The position numbers and the translations under genes were made by a program. Shown one piece after another: positions 1 through 9,375 of a stretch of DNA of 64,000 bases. The stretch is taken from contig PALV01000021.1 of NCBI GenBank assembly GCA_002706685.1, forward strand, positions 150,465 to 214,464, given 5' to 3'. Below the pieces are notes generated by a model. The model ran no database searches and was not told the origin of the DNA. It worked only from the letters and a program-made list of their open reading frames with translations. The DNA comes from Gammaproteobacteria bacterium. Lineage in GTDB: Bacteria; Pseudomonadota; Gammaproteobacteria; Pseudomonadales; Pseudohongiellaceae. The stretch's first letter is position 1; each line of letters begins with the position of its first letter.

Positions 1-618
1 GGAGATAGTGTGGAGGTAGTTAGCCCGGTGGGTGTACATCACGCCTTTTGGTTTGCCCGTCGTGCCGCTGGTGTAACAAAGCCCCATTGGTGAGTTTTCA
101 TCAATTTCCGGCCATTCATAGCGGGTCGGCTTGTCTTTGATGAACTCCTCATAGTCGACCGCATTGGGCAGCGAGGTCGACCAGTTTTCAAAGCCCGGTT
201 CAGCGGCGACAACAATTTTTTCAACGCTCGGCATCTTGCCTTCAAGCTTTTCAAGCAAAGGCAGGATGTCCGCATCCACCACAATTACTTTATCCTGGGC
301 ATGAGTGATGATGTACTCAAGGTCCACTGGCGAAAGGCGGATATTCAGGGTGTGAACCACTGCACCCATACACGCGATGGCGTGATAGCACTCAAGATGT
401 CTGGCGCCATTCCACATAAAAGTGGCAACGCGATCCCCAATCTGGACACCGGCATCAGTCAGGGCATGCGCGAGCTGGTGCGCGCGATTACGGGTTTCCA
501 GCATGGTCTGGCTGCGAACGCCAGTTTCGGTGGCCGTCTGCACCTCCACCTCGGGTTGCAGCATGGCGCCCCTGTCCATCAGCCGGTGCATTAATAAGGG
601 AGTCTGTTGCATTGTCAT
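1..618 (-). CDS. Acyl-CoA synthetase (AMP-binding), N-terminal part
   Basis: The first 206 residues of an adenylate-forming enzyme that activates a fatty or other carboxylic acid to its acyl-CoA through an acyl-AMP. The gene runs off the left edge, so the C-terminal two thirds are unseen. The ATG at 618 follows an AGGAG at 8-nt spacing. Visible family features are the N-terminal stretch with DAGVQIGDRVATF and GAVVHTLNIRLSP, and the P-loop-like AMP-binding signature YTSGTTGKPKG near residue 190. This N-terminus resembles medium/long-chain fatty-acyl-CoA ligases (FadD3/AlkK-like), but the substrate cannot be told from this part. The next gene on this strand is 240 bases upstream, so it probably has its own promoter. 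Confidence 0.92.
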   Translation of the reverse strand, partial: MTMQQTPLLMHRLMDRGAMLQPEVEVQTATETGVRSQTMLETRNRAHQLAHALTDAGVQIGDRVATFMWNGARHLECYHAIACMGAVVHTLNIRLSPVDLEYIITHAQDKVIVVDADILPLLEKLEGKMPSVEKIVVAAEPGFENWSTSLPNAVDYEEFIKDKPTRYEWPEIDENSPMGLCYTSGTTGKPKGVMYTHRANYLHTIS

Positions 619-857
619 TTATTCTGCTCCTGGTGGCACGATATAGAGATAGCAAGACTAAACCAGGCAGATACGCAGTTCAACAGATTGTGAATCGATT
701 CAATTTGTCACGCGAAGACGTCTGATTCGCTTAAACGCGTCAGACCTCACTTTCGCAGAAACAGCTTGATTTTTTACAGGAAATTGCGACTCGTACACCT
801 GCCAGGGTGTCGAGCCGCTAAGGGTAACCCCCAAAACAGTCAGATGAATAACAACTA

Positions 858-1262
858 TCACTGACGCGTATACGTGGAGCTCATCAAGACTTCACCGGCC
901 TCATTGGTCTGCACCATCTCCACCTTGGGGCTGGTTGGGCCGAACAGCCATTTGGCTGTTATATAGACTCGATTGAATACCGGCGGAAGGGTCACGTAAC
1001 CACCGACAAGATTGGTGGACTGCCCCATGCCGACACCATCCCACATACATGCGGCTTTGCCACGCGACTCGACACGATAATAACCGTCACCAAACTGGGG
1101 CTCCGGGATATTGATCTCGGTTATCGTCAAGGTACACTCATCGCCCGCATCAGAAATATAAACGCCTTCGATCTGGGCCAGTGCAGCGGGTGCCATAAAG
1201 GACAGGGCCACTCCGGCCACTGCACTTCGCCACACGCCGTTCTTGATTGCATTCTTCATCAT
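858..1262 (-). CDS. Small secreted protein of unknown function
   Basis: A 134-residue protein with a Sec signal peptide: a positive start, a hydrophobic stretch ending in APAALAQ, and likely cleavage after residue 29. The mature part has two cysteines, in DECTL and AACMW, that could form a disulfide in the periplasm. It has no domain I recognise. The start is an ATG-ATG pair preceded by GGGGAAAG on the minus strand. It lies downstream of the flavin amine oxidase gene on the same strand, but a good terminator at 1462-1500 separates them. Function unknown; the export call is firm, a role with the neighbouring locus is only a guess. Confidence 0.7.
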   Translation of the reverse strand: MMKNAIKNGVWRSAVAGVALSFMAPAALAQIEGVYISDAGDECTLTITEINIPEPQFGDGYYRVESRGKAACMWDGVGMGQSTNLVGGYVTLPPVFNRVYITAKWLFGPTSPKVEMVQTNEAGEVLMSSTYTRQ

Positions 1263-1569
1263 GTCTTTCCCCTGCTCTCAGTTGAATCATAAATATTTGC
1301 ATGGCTTTTAACGTCTCGCGAATCCGTGACTTGCGGACACACCCGACTGTTTATTCAGCCTTTTTGCTTTAATTGAAAGGATGCAGGGGGAATAGTAATC
1401 AAGCGCCGCAACAGCGTTTTGATTTAAATCAAATGGCGGTTGTGCCAATTGTACAAGCGCGTAAAAAAGAAAGGCTGCTCCGGCAAACGCCAGAGCAGCC
1501 ACAAGAGACTACCCATCAAGAGGAACTTCAAGTACTACAGATCTGGCAGGGTTCCCGACCTGCCAGCCA
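1263..1569. other. Intergenic region with one terminator
   Basis: About 300 bases between the small secreted protein gene and the amine oxidase gene. It holds the amine oxidase terminator (1462-1500) and presumably the promoter of the secreted protein gene. A 64-codon minus-strand reading frame here translates across the terminator hairpin and is not credible as a gene. I see nothing else. Confidence 0.5.
1462..1500 (-). terminator. Rho-independent terminator of the amine oxidase gene
   Basis: On the minus strand an 8-bp perfect stem GGCTGCTC/GAGCAGCC (1473-1480 with 1493-1500) is followed by a U-rich tract. It lies 70 bases past the stop codon of the gene at 1570-3141. Confidence 0.85.
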
Positions 1570-3141
1570 TCAAGCGGCGGCTTCCGACCGCACGCGTTGA
1601 TCCAGGTGTGCCATTGCCCAGTGTGCAGATTGAATCGCACTTTCCATCCAGGCGGACTTACGACTGATTTGATCTCCGATCATGTAGTGACGACCGGCAG
1701 GCTGCTGCAATAGTGAATACTGCACTTCCCGTTCGGGTGTCATGCTACCCCAACGCGCAGAACAGCCCAGCATATGATTCATACGGTGCCAGGCGATGGT
1801 GATACCGTGCTCGGCCATCTCGCGATACTGCGGGTGAATCTTTTCACCCTGAGACAGCATCTCTTCAATTCTCTCTTCCTGTGTCAGACGCTGCCAGCGG
1901 TCACCACCGCCGTAGTCATAGGCAGCGAGCATGACGCCCTTCTGCTTGAGCAGCCCGTGGAAGGGATACCAGATTTGCCGAATCGGTTGATTGGTCCAGG
2001 TGATCCCGCCATAAATCTCTTCATCTTCCCAGAAGCGCTGCTTCATCTGGAAGGCACCTTTATAGGCAACACCGCGACGGATCTGTTTCATCGCTTCGCG
2101 ATAGTCTTCAGGGAAGTTGTTTTCAATACCAACCATCAGGTGTGCAGGGATGCAGTTAAAGACGTAATCAGCAGTGATGGTGTGGCGCTCGCCATTCTGG
2201 TCATAGGTCACATCAATGCTGTCGCCATGATCATGCACAGCCATGACCATGGCGTGGTACTGCACCTTGCCCTCCAGCTTGCGCAGGAAGCCTTTGGTGA
2301 TGTTGTCCATGCCATGAACCGGCTGCATCAGCATCGGGGCCGTCTCGCCCTCGTTTTCCAGCAGCACGGAACGCAGCAGGCCGGTATCGGCTTTCAGCAG
2401 GTCACGGATCTGAATCATTTCTTCCTGCACAGGGTCAGAGATAAACCCGCCAGAGGCATAACCACTGCGCAGACTGCCTGTATAGCGTCCGTCCTGGTCC
2501 AGGTCGCCGAACTGACGAATTAGCGTAACCACCTTGCTGGCTTCCTCATCCGTAAAGGGCTGGTCGAGTTCTGCGGCGTTAAAGCCCTTGAACATCATCT
2601 CGGCCATGAAGCCTTTCAGGTTGGTGCTGATATCAATATTACGCATGGGCTTGCCGCCATTCAGGTCGGGATCATGCACAAGCGCGTTTTTGTTCTCGTT
2701 GATGAACATTTCCAGCTCAACACCGAGTTCCTTGCAGTAGTTCAGTACATTTTTGTGTGAACTGGGAATTCGGGCAGCACCGCAGTTGAAGTACAGGTGA
2801 GGCTCATCATCAAAATTACAGATCTGGGGATTACCGATCTCGTCGATCAGGTCTCCGTGGCGCACTGTCATGATTCGTCCACCACAGCGATGTGACGCCT
2901 CAAGCACGGTACAGTCATAACCGGCCTTGCCAAGTTCGTAGGCCGTCGTCAGGCCGGAGATACCTCCACCCAGCACAACAACCCGCTTGCTCTGTCCGTT
3001 CAGTGGCATCAGGTTCGGCACACTGGCCGAGGTGCTGGCGGGAATCAGACCCAGCGCTCCGCCAACGCCGAGTACGGCAGCGACACCGCCAGTGGCGGCA
3101 ATTAGATTCAGAAATTCACGACGCGTTACGGGTTTTGACAC
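1570..3141 (-). CDS. Tat-exported flavin monoamine oxidase family protein
   Basis: A 523-residue FAD enzyme of the amine oxidase family, expected to oxidise an amine or amino acid to an imine in the periplasm. The N-terminus carries a twin-arginine signal (TRREFL, residues 6-11) and a long Ala/Gly hydrophobic segment, so it should be exported folded with FAD bound. The dinucleotide-binding motif GGGISG lies at 58-63, the ribose-binding Glu at 81 and the GGR of the amine oxidase signature at 88-90. The C-terminal FAD segment is GDQISRKSAWMESAIQSA. The start is GTG, preceded by AGAGG at 9 nt on the minus strand. It is divergent from the CadC-like regulator and ends at a strong terminator. With the exported RidA protein and cytochrome c at 8700-9900 it suggests periplasmic amine catabolism. 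The substrate is unknown; L-amino acid oxidase activity is an alternative. Confidence 0.9.
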   Translation of the reverse strand: MSKPVTRREFLNLIAATGGVAAVLGVGGALGLIPASTSASVPNLMPLNGQSKRVVVLGGGISGLTTAYELGKAGYDCTVLEASHRCGGRIMTVRHGDLIDEIGNPQICNFDDEPHLYFNCGAARIPSSHKNVLNYCKELGVELEMFINENKNALVHDPDLNGGKPMRNIDISTNLKGFMAEMMFKGFNAAELDQPFTDEEASKVVTLIRQFGDLDQDGRYTGSLRSGYASGGFISDPVQEEMIQIRDLLKADTGLLRSVLLENEGETAPMLMQPVHGMDNITKGFLRKLEGKVQYHAMVMAVHDHGDSIDVTYDQNGERHTITADYVFNCIPAHLMVGIENNFPEDYREAMKQIRRGVAYKGAFQMKQRFWEDEEIYGGITWTNQPIRQIWYPFHGLLKQKGVMLAAYDYGGGDRWQRLTQEERIEEMLSQGEKIHPQYREMAEHGITIAWHRMNHMLGCSARWGSMTPEREVQYSLLQQPAGRHYMIGDQISRKSAWMESAIQSAHWAMAHLDQRVRSEAAA

Positions 3142-3611
3142 TTGCGATATCCTCTGCAGTCCATACTTCTACTTCTTGGCCGAGTGGCCGGGCTGGCATC
3201 TATGCACCATTGGCTGGTCATCGGTGACACCATTATGCGCATGCCACAGCAAAAAGTCCTGCCCGAAACATACCAAAAACCTACCCGGTTCACCCTGACA
3301 ACATTCCAGGCCAAAGCGAAACGCCCTGTTTTAGTGCGTTACCCTGCTATCGGCACCAAAGGCTGGCGGCTTGAGTCCGCGCCACACGCGGGACGGCCAG
3401 AACTCCCGTGTGCAATGTGGCATCACTAGTGCGTGGCCTCAATCTTGCATCGTCAGGCGCTGGAGATATTCAGCGCCTGCCTCTCGGCACAGCCGTGACC
3501 ATAGTCACTACGCTGTCAGGGCAAGGCTTGATATAACGCAACATGAGCACGTAAATGCTTGACGTTCGGTGCCGTTTTTGTTTGCATAGATGGATACAAG
3601 AAAGATTGCCT
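3142..3611. other. Divergent intergenic region with a 9-bp inverted repeat
   Basis: 470 bases between the amine oxidase (leftward) and the CadC-like regulator (rightward), so it should carry both promoters. At 3454-3479 there is a perfect inverted repeat CAGGCGCTG/CAGCGCCTG with an 8-nt loop and no U tract, which could be an operator. I find no convincing gene here; several overlapping frames are shadows. Confidence 0.45.
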
Positions 3612-5891
3612 ATGGCCGATAAAACAACGATAAAAATGCAGGACTATCAACTCGTCAAGGTCGGTGACTGGGAAGTGTCGCCGGGTGCCTGCACTGTCTC
3701 GAAAAACACCTCTGATACCACTAGAGACCAGCAAAATTCAGCTGGCGAACTCATCGAGAACAAAGTTACGCCACGCAGCATGGACGTTCTGCGCCTGCTC
3801 ATCGAGAACGCCGGCCAGGTAGTCAGTCCCACTCAGATGCTTGAGAGCATCTGGCGCTCTCCTATCGCCACCGACCACGCTGTCCACAAAGCCATTGCAG
3901 AGTTGCGCGGCGCATTACAGGACGACGCGCATAAACCCATATATATCAAGACAATACCCAAACGCGGCTATACTTTGATCGCGCCTGTGACGGCTGTGGC
4001 TACCCACGTTGCCGAGGATGAATCAAGCACTGATAATTCTGACCCACAAACTGCAAATCGGTTCCCGAGCGCGCCTGTTGGTGGGACATCCGCTGACCCG
4101 CGATCAATTCACGCCACACAGAGCACACACCCAGAATCACCTGCCGCGCGTGGCTGGTCTGGCGCCCTGTTTGGCTGGCTGGACCATCGCCCGCTCTGGC
4201 AACGATTTTTTGCGGCCGCGATGTTGATTGCCATGGTGGTAGCAGCCCCTGTTCTCATCAAGAGCCCGGAATCGACGCCAGCTGCTGACGGCGTTGTGCG
4301 ACTTGCCGTACTGCCTTTCGCCAGCCGCGACTTCAGTGATGAAAATCAGATCCTGGCTGAAGGTATCCGTGAATCGCTGATACATGGGCTGGCAAAACTT
4401 GGACATCTGCAGATCCTGTCACGCCCTCGAAGCGTCGAAATGATCAATGCCTCCATGTCTCGGGGAGGCCGCTATGACGATGCCTCGGAGCTGTACAATG
4501 CAGACCACATCCTGCAGGGCAGTGTCATGATGTCCGAGGGTCATCTGCGCGTTATCGTGCAACTGGTGCGCGCCAGCGATGGGCTGCGCGAGTACTCAGA
4601 TCAGTTCGATCTGCCCATGAACGATATATTCGCTGTTCAGGATCAGATTGTCGAAAATGTGGTCGATGCCCTGCGCATATACCTAAACGACAGCGAACGC
4701 GAGCAGATGCGCGATTGGGGTACAACCAACCCTCTTGCCTATGAACGATTTCTGCGCGGCGAGTTCTACAATAACCAGTTCAATCCTGCCGACTGGCAGC
4801 GCGCCATGGACTACCACCGCAATGCTATCGAACTGGACCCCGATTTTCTGAATGCCTACCACGGCCTGGCCACAGCCGCCAATAACCTTGCGGTATACAG
4901 CGCGGGAGAACGGATTCACGAACTGTTACAGGTTGTGCTGGACGTTCACAGGGAAATCTCCCGCATAGATCCGGACAGTGAAATTCTGGACTCCATCCAC
5001 GCGATCAAACTACGGATGCGAGGCTCCAGCTATGTACAGCAGGAAATGCAGCTGCGCGAACAGATACTGTCCGGCAACCCGCCCCGCTTTGCGATGGCGC
5101 ACTATGCGCTACTGCTGATCGGGGCTCGTATGTACGACGAGGCCTCCCAGTTTCTGGACCAGGCCTCCGAGGTAGGCCCCTTTGAGATCTCTCCCGACGA
5201 AGTCTGGAGCTACAGGCACAACGTGATGACACCCTCAGAGGCTGTCATCGCGCGTAAAAACGAATTGCAGCAGCGACCATACCATGTGTCCTATCTGGGA
5301 TCGGTGGCTGTGAACCTGGCACTGCTGGGGGACTTCAGGCAGGCACAGATCTATCTGACCCAGCAGCGCGAGGTCGATCAGGACGGTATCCTGACTCACT
5401 ACAGTGAGTCAGTGATCAACTTTCTGGCAGGCAATATCCGGGCAGATGACAACAGTTATCTAGGCGCCATGCGTGACGAGCCCGACTTCTACTTCAACAA
5501 CGGCGTGCTGGCCTTTATGGCAGGCGATATCGACACCGGTGTCGCCTACTGGCAGAACCTGCAACCAGTCCACCTGCGCCGTCTCTTCAATGTCACCCAC
5601 GCGGCGGAAAAGCTTTTTCCCGACCACGTACTTGCATCATCTGACTATCAGGATCTGCTTGAATCCCTGGGAGCGGGCATCAGCTGGCAACACCGGTTGA
5701 TGGAAGGTGTAATGGCGATGGAATCGATCACAGGCATCTCGCTTAGCCGCCGATCTCGTGACGCCTATGAGAATCAGCAGTTCATGCAGAAAAATAATCT
5801 GTGGAATGAGCAACAGTGGGCGGAATACGAGCATCACAAGACCCAGCGTCTGACCCAGGCGTCCACCCTGAACGCTGCTCGAGTCCACTAA
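3612..5891 (+). CDS. CadC/ToxR-like membrane transcriptional regulator with TPRs
   Basis: A 759-residue one-component regulator. Residues 10-105 form an OmpR/PhoB-type winged helix (core TPRSMDVLRLLIENAGQVV, then HKAIAELRGAL and KTIPKRGYTLIAP, the CadC-like wing). A linker leads to one membrane segment near residues 195-215 (FFAAAMLIAMVVAAPVLI). The periplasmic part has an adenylate-cyclase-associated/TolB-like stretch (VRLAVLPFASRD) followed by TPR-like helices to the C-terminus. I start at the ATG at 3612, where the protein becomes typical of the family, rather than the in-frame ATG 57 bases upstream. It is divergent from the amine oxidase and precedes the TonB receptor, so it probably senses a periplasmic signal and controls one or both. 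Ligand unknown. Confidence 0.88.
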   Translation: MADKTTIKMQDYQLVKVGDWEVSPGACTVSKNTSDTTRDQQNSAGELIENKVTPRSMDVLRLLIENAGQVVSPTQMLESIWRSPIATDHAVHKAIAELRGALQDDAHKPIYIKTIPKRGYTLIAPVTAVATHVAEDESSTDNSDPQTANRFPSAPVGGTSADPRSIHATQSTHPESPAARGWSGALFGWLDHRPLWQRFFAAAMLIAMVVAAPVLIKSPESTPAADGVVRLAVLPFASRDFSDENQILAEGIRESLIHGLAKLGHLQILSRPRSVEMINASMSRGGRYDDASELYNADHILQGSVMMSEGHLRVIVQLVRASDGLREYSDQFDLPMNDIFAVQDQIVENVVDALRIYLNDSEREQMRDWGTTNPLAYERFLRGEFYNNQFNPADWQRAMDYHRNAIELDPDFLNAYHGLATAANNLAVYSAGERIHELLQVVLDVHREISRIDPDSEILDSIHAIKLRMRGSSYVQQEMQLREQILSGNPPRFAMAHYALLLIGARMYDEASQFLDQASEVGPFEISPDEVWSYRHNVMTPSEAVIARKNELQQRPYHVSYLGSVAVNLALLGDFRQAQIYLTQQREVDQDGILTHYSESVINFLAGNIRADDNSYLGAMRDEPDFYFNNGVLAFMAGDIDTGVAYWQNLQPVHLRRLFNVTHAAEKLFPDHVLASSDYQDLLESLGAGISWQHRLMEGVMAMESITGISLSRRSRDAYENQQFMQKNNLWNEQQWAEYEHHKTQRLTQASTLNAARVH

Positions 5892-6093
5892 GTCAGAATC
5901 TCTCGAAAGCCGCGCCATACGTGAGCTGGAGAGTGTTTTAGTAGGTATTGAGAAGGTTTTAGGGAGGACTTTGCACATGCGCTGATCTAATAATCAGACT
6001 GCCGTTGGGTCAAAAACCATATAACAACTCCAGGCGGCATGCTCTTACTCGGTTCACGAACAAGACGCACTTACTACATAAAAGGAAATATCA

Positions 6094-8631
6094 ATGAACA
6101 AGTCACTAAAACTCTGCACACTGTCATCGTCACTGGTGCTGCTGGGCTCGTTGACTGCTGGCGCTCAGCTGGCATACGGCCAGGAAGCGGCTCCGGAGCT
6201 CGAAGAAGTGGTGGTCACCGGTTCCCGCGGTGCACCGCGTACTGCCCTTGAATCAGCAGCGCCCATCGACGTGTTTTCCGCTCAGGACTTCCAGGACCAG
6301 GGTACCGCAGACATGAACGATCTGCTGCGCAACCTGATTCCAACATTTAACGTAGACGTCCAGGACATCAACGACTCCAACTCGCTGGTACGCCCGGCGA
6401 CACTGCGTGGTCTGCCTGCAGACGATACGCTTGTTCTGGTTAACGGCAAACGTCGTCACCGTTCTGCAGCAATCCAGTTTGGCCGTCAGGGAACCCACTT
6501 CCCGGACGTTGCCCAGATTCCACCGATTGCCCTGCGTCAGGTAGAAGTATTGCGTGACGGCGCATCAGCTCAGTACGGTTCTGATGCCATCGCCGGTGTA
6601 ATCAACTTCCTGCTGAAAGAAAACCGTGACGGCGCTACTTTTGAAGCCAAGCATGGCCGTTTGTCCGAAACTGACGACGGCATGCTGAACTACTACGCCG
6701 GTAACGTGGGCCTGCCGTTGGGCCCGGACGGCTTCGTCAGCCTGAGTTTCGACCTGACTGACCAGCGCCGCAGCGACCGCTCCGTGCAGCGAGGCGATGC
6801 CCAGGCATTGATCGACGCCGGCAACAATGCGCCGCGTGTGAACGTGCAGCGCCAGGGTCTGCCTGACTCCGAGCTGGTCAACTTCTTTATGAACTCCGGC
6901 ATTCAACTGAGCGCCACCCAGGAGCTGTACGCCTTCGCTGGCTACGGTGAGAAAGAGGTTGAGCTGGGTTTCTTCTACCGTAACCCGGAAAACCGTGGTG
7001 GTGTATTCACCAGCGGCTCCAACCAGCTGTTTGCTGACCTGACCCCTAACGACGGCGTTGGATGCCCGGTTATTCCACGCGGCGTCAATCCGCAGACCAG
7101 AGTGACCAGCTCGCTGGCAGCACGCGATGCAAGCGCGGCCAACCCCAACTGCTTCTCGTTCGCCGAGTGGTTCCCGGGCGGTTACACGCCTGACTTCGGT
7201 GGCACGAACGTTGATACCATGGCAGCCGCCGGTATCCGCGGCGAGCTGGATGATGGCACTCGTTACGATGTCAGCATCAACAACGGCTTTAACGAGATGA
7301 AATACTTCATCTACAACACCGTTAACCCTTCCATGGGTCCGGATTCACCGACTTCATTCGAGCCGGGCATTTACACGACTATCGAAAATACCTTTAACGT
7401 CGATCTGGTTAAAGGCTTTGATGTAGGCATGTACTCCGACCTGAACGTTGGTTACGGTGCAGAATGGCGTCGTGAGATCTTCAAGGTAAGTAACGAAGAT
7501 CAGGACTCATACCGCATTGGACCATATGCCAACCAGGGCTTCGGTGTAGGTTCTGACGGCTTCCAGGGTTTTGGTCCGGACCAGCAGGGTTCATGGGATC
7601 GCAAGAACTGGGCCTTCTACGTGGATATGGAAATTGACGTGACCGAGCGCCTGTTGCTGGGTGCTGCGATCCGTTACGAGGATTTCTACAACACCTTTGG
7701 TGACACCACCAATGGTAAGTTGAGCGCCCGTTACCGCCTGACAGATACCATGAACATCCGTAGTACTGTCAGCACCGGTTTCCGTGCCCCGTCGCCCGGC
7801 CAGGCCAACATCTCCAACATCTCTACCGGTGTTGTTGATTCCATCCCGGTCACACAGGGTCAGATTCCGCCAACCAACCCGATCTCCCAGCGTTTTGGTG
7901 GTACAGAGCTGACACCAGAAGAAGCCACCAACTTCAGTATTGGCTGGACCGCGGAACTCGGACCAGTTGACCTGTCTGTGGACTACTACCGCATCGATAT
8001 CGACGACCGTATCCTGAACTCCGCGACCTTCGACATTACGCCGCAGATCGCTCAGGAGCTGGAAGATTCCGGTATCTCCGGTGCGCGCAGCATCGTGTCG
8101 TTCAACTACTACACCAACGACATGTCCACCACCAACGAAGGTGTGGAAGTGGTTGCGTCCTGGGACATGGACTGGCAGAACGCTGGCACAACCAGTTTCA
8201 ACGCCTCATGGGCCTATCAGACACAGGAACTGAAGGACTTCACGCCTGGTCTGCTGACCCGCGCCAACGTGGCTGATCTGGAAGACGGTATTCCCAAAAA
8301 CCGCATTAACTTCCGTGCCAACCACAACTACCAGGACTGGCGTTTCACGCTGCAGGCAAACTACTACGATGAGTACTTCCGTGTGCCGAGCAACGCCAAC
8401 CCGGCCCGAGACTACTGGGTAGGCGACAAGACCATCTTCTCTGGCGAAGTGGCCTATACCTACGATAACCGCTACACCTTCATCATTGGTGCGGACAACC
8501 TGTTCAACACCATGCCAGAGCGGGTACGTCCCGTGGACTTCAGTGCTACCAGCAGTAATATCTACCTGACTGATGGTGCATTCAGCCCGAACGGACGATT
8601 CCTCTACGGTCGCGTACAGATTAATCTGTAA
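6094..8631 (+). CDS. TonB-dependent outer-membrane receptor
   Basis: An 845-residue receptor for active uptake of a scarce ligand across the outer membrane. It has a signal peptide (cleavage near AYGQ), a TonB-box-like ELEEVVVTGSR at about 30-45, and a plug domain with LRGLPADDTLVLVNGKRRH and VEVLRDGASAQYGSDAIAGV. A long beta-barrel follows, ending in the aromatic/hydrophobic signature RVQINL. AAGGAAAT precedes the ATG. A terminator follows at 8652-8682, and the cytochrome and RidA genes lie just beyond it on the same strand. Position after the CadC-like regulator and near the amine oxidase suggests it imports the amine or peptide substrate of this locus; that is inference. The ligand cannot be read from the sequence. 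Confidence 0.93.
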   Translation: MNKSLKLCTLSSSLVLLGSLTAGAQLAYGQEAAPELEEVVVTGSRGAPRTALESAAPIDVFSAQDFQDQGTADMNDLLRNLIPTFNVDVQDINDSNSLVRPATLRGLPADDTLVLVNGKRRHRSAAIQFGRQGTHFPDVAQIPPIALRQVEVLRDGASAQYGSDAIAGVINFLLKENRDGATFEAKHGRLSETDDGMLNYYAGNVGLPLGPDGFVSLSFDLTDQRRSDRSVQRGDAQALIDAGNNAPRVNVQRQGLPDSELVNFFMNSGIQLSATQELYAFAGYGEKEVELGFFYRNPENRGGVFTSGSNQLFADLTPNDGVGCPVIPRGVNPQTRVTSSLAARDASAANPNCFSFAEWFPGGYTPDFGGTNVDTMAAAGIRGELDDGTRYDVSINNGFNEMKYFIYNTVNPSMGPDSPTSFEPGIYTTIENTFNVDLVKGFDVGMYSDLNVGYGAEWRREIFKVSNEDQDSYRIGPYANQGFGVGSDGFQGFGPDQQGSWDRKNWAFYVDMEIDVTERLLLGAAIRYEDFYNTFGDTTNGKLSARYRLTDTMNIRSTVSTGFRAPSPGQANISNISTGVVDSIPVTQGQIPPTNPISQRFGGTELTPEEATNFSIGWTAELGPVDLSVDYYRIDIDDRILNSATFDITPQIAQELEDSGISGARSIVSFNYYTNDMSTTNEGVEVVASWDMDWQNAGTTSFNASWAYQTQELKDFTPGLLTRANVADLEDGIPKNRINFRANHNYQDWRFTLQANYYDEYFRVPSNANPARDYWVGDKTIFSGEVAYTYDNRYTFIIGADNLFNTMPERVRPVDFSATSSNIYLTDGAFSPNGRFLYGRVQINL

Positions 8632-8651
8632 GCGTTAAGCTGACCAAACAG

Positions 8652-8682
8652 GGGGACGGGGCCGTGCTCCGTCCCCTTTTTT
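8652..8682 (+). terminator. Rho-independent terminator after the TonB receptor
   Basis: Stem GGGGACGG/CCGTCCCC (8652-8659 with 8669-8676) followed by TTTTTT. It sits 20 bases after the receptor stop codon and 18 bases before the cytochrome start, so it probably attenuates rather than isolates the downstream genes. Confidence 0.85.
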
Positions 8683-8699
8683 AACGAGAGTGGATTTGC

Positions 8700-9335
8700 A
8701 TGATGAAAGCTAAAAAAGCAGGATTCTGGGTTAGTCTGGCGCTGGGTGCCGCACTGTGCGCAACTGCACAGGCAGCGACAATCGATGGCGTTGAAGTCAG
8801 TGACCGGTTCTGTTTGACCTGCCACGGCACCGATGGCCAGGGCAACCAGGGCATTGACGCACCGCGTCTGGCCGGAATGGAGCGCTGGTATCTGAAGCGG
8901 CAGCTGGAACTGTTCAGGGATGGCCTGCGTGGCACACACCCTGAAGATATCCCAGGCCAGGAGATGCAGCCCATGGCTGAAATCCTGACCGATGAAAGCA
9001 TAGAGGACATTCTGGACTGGGTTGCGACCTGGGAATACAAGCCCGCTGAAATTACCATCACCGATGCTAATGCCGAGCGTGGACAGACACTTTATCAACC
9101 CTGTGCGGCCTGTCACGGTGCCGATGCCCAGGGTAACGAAGCCATGAACGCACCTGCCCTGGCGGGTCAGAACGACTGGTATATCGTTAATCAGTTGAAT
9201 GCGTTCAAGAATGGTCACCGCGGTTACGATTCACGTGATACCTACGGCTCACAAATGGCCCTGATGGCACGCGCCATCCCCGATGAGCAGGCCATGAAAG
9301 ACATTGCCAGTTACATCAACACGCTGGGGCGCTGA
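8700..9335 (+). CDS. Dihaem cytochrome c (c4-like)
   Basis: A 211-residue periplasmic electron carrier. A signal peptide ends near AQAA. Two class I cytochrome c domains follow, with haem attachment sites CLTCH (38-42) and CAACH (135-139). Each is followed by the GxDxQGN and APxLAGxxxWY pattern of c4-type and related two-domain cytochromes. MQPM and MALM supply candidate axial methionines. It lies 40 bases upstream of the exported RidA gene. It could take electrons from a periplasmic dehydrogenase or feed a terminal oxidase. If the amine oxidase of this locus works as a dehydrogenase, this would be its likely acceptor, but that is inferred from location only. Confidence 0.9.
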   Translation: MMKAKKAGFWVSLALGAALCATAQAATIDGVEVSDRFCLTCHGTDGQGNQGIDAPRLAGMERWYLKRQLELFRDGLRGTHPEDIPGQEMQPMAEILTDESIEDILDWVATWEYKPAEITITDANAERGQTLYQPCAACHGADAQGNEAMNAPALAGQNDWYIVNQLNAFKNGHRGYDSRDTYGSQMALMARAIPDEQAMKDIASYINTLGR

Positions 9336-9375
9336 TACAGCTGATTACCTCAGTGATTATTCAAGGAGAAGTACA

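Noticed and set aside
1308..1502. 64-codon minus-strand frame with a hydrophobic start
   Set aside because: It is translated across the terminator hairpin of the amine oxidase gene and has no Shine-Dalgarno or family similarity.
1774..2523. 249-codon plus-strand frame
   Set aside because: It lies wholly antisense to the flavin amine oxidase gene, whose motifs are complete, so it is a shadow.
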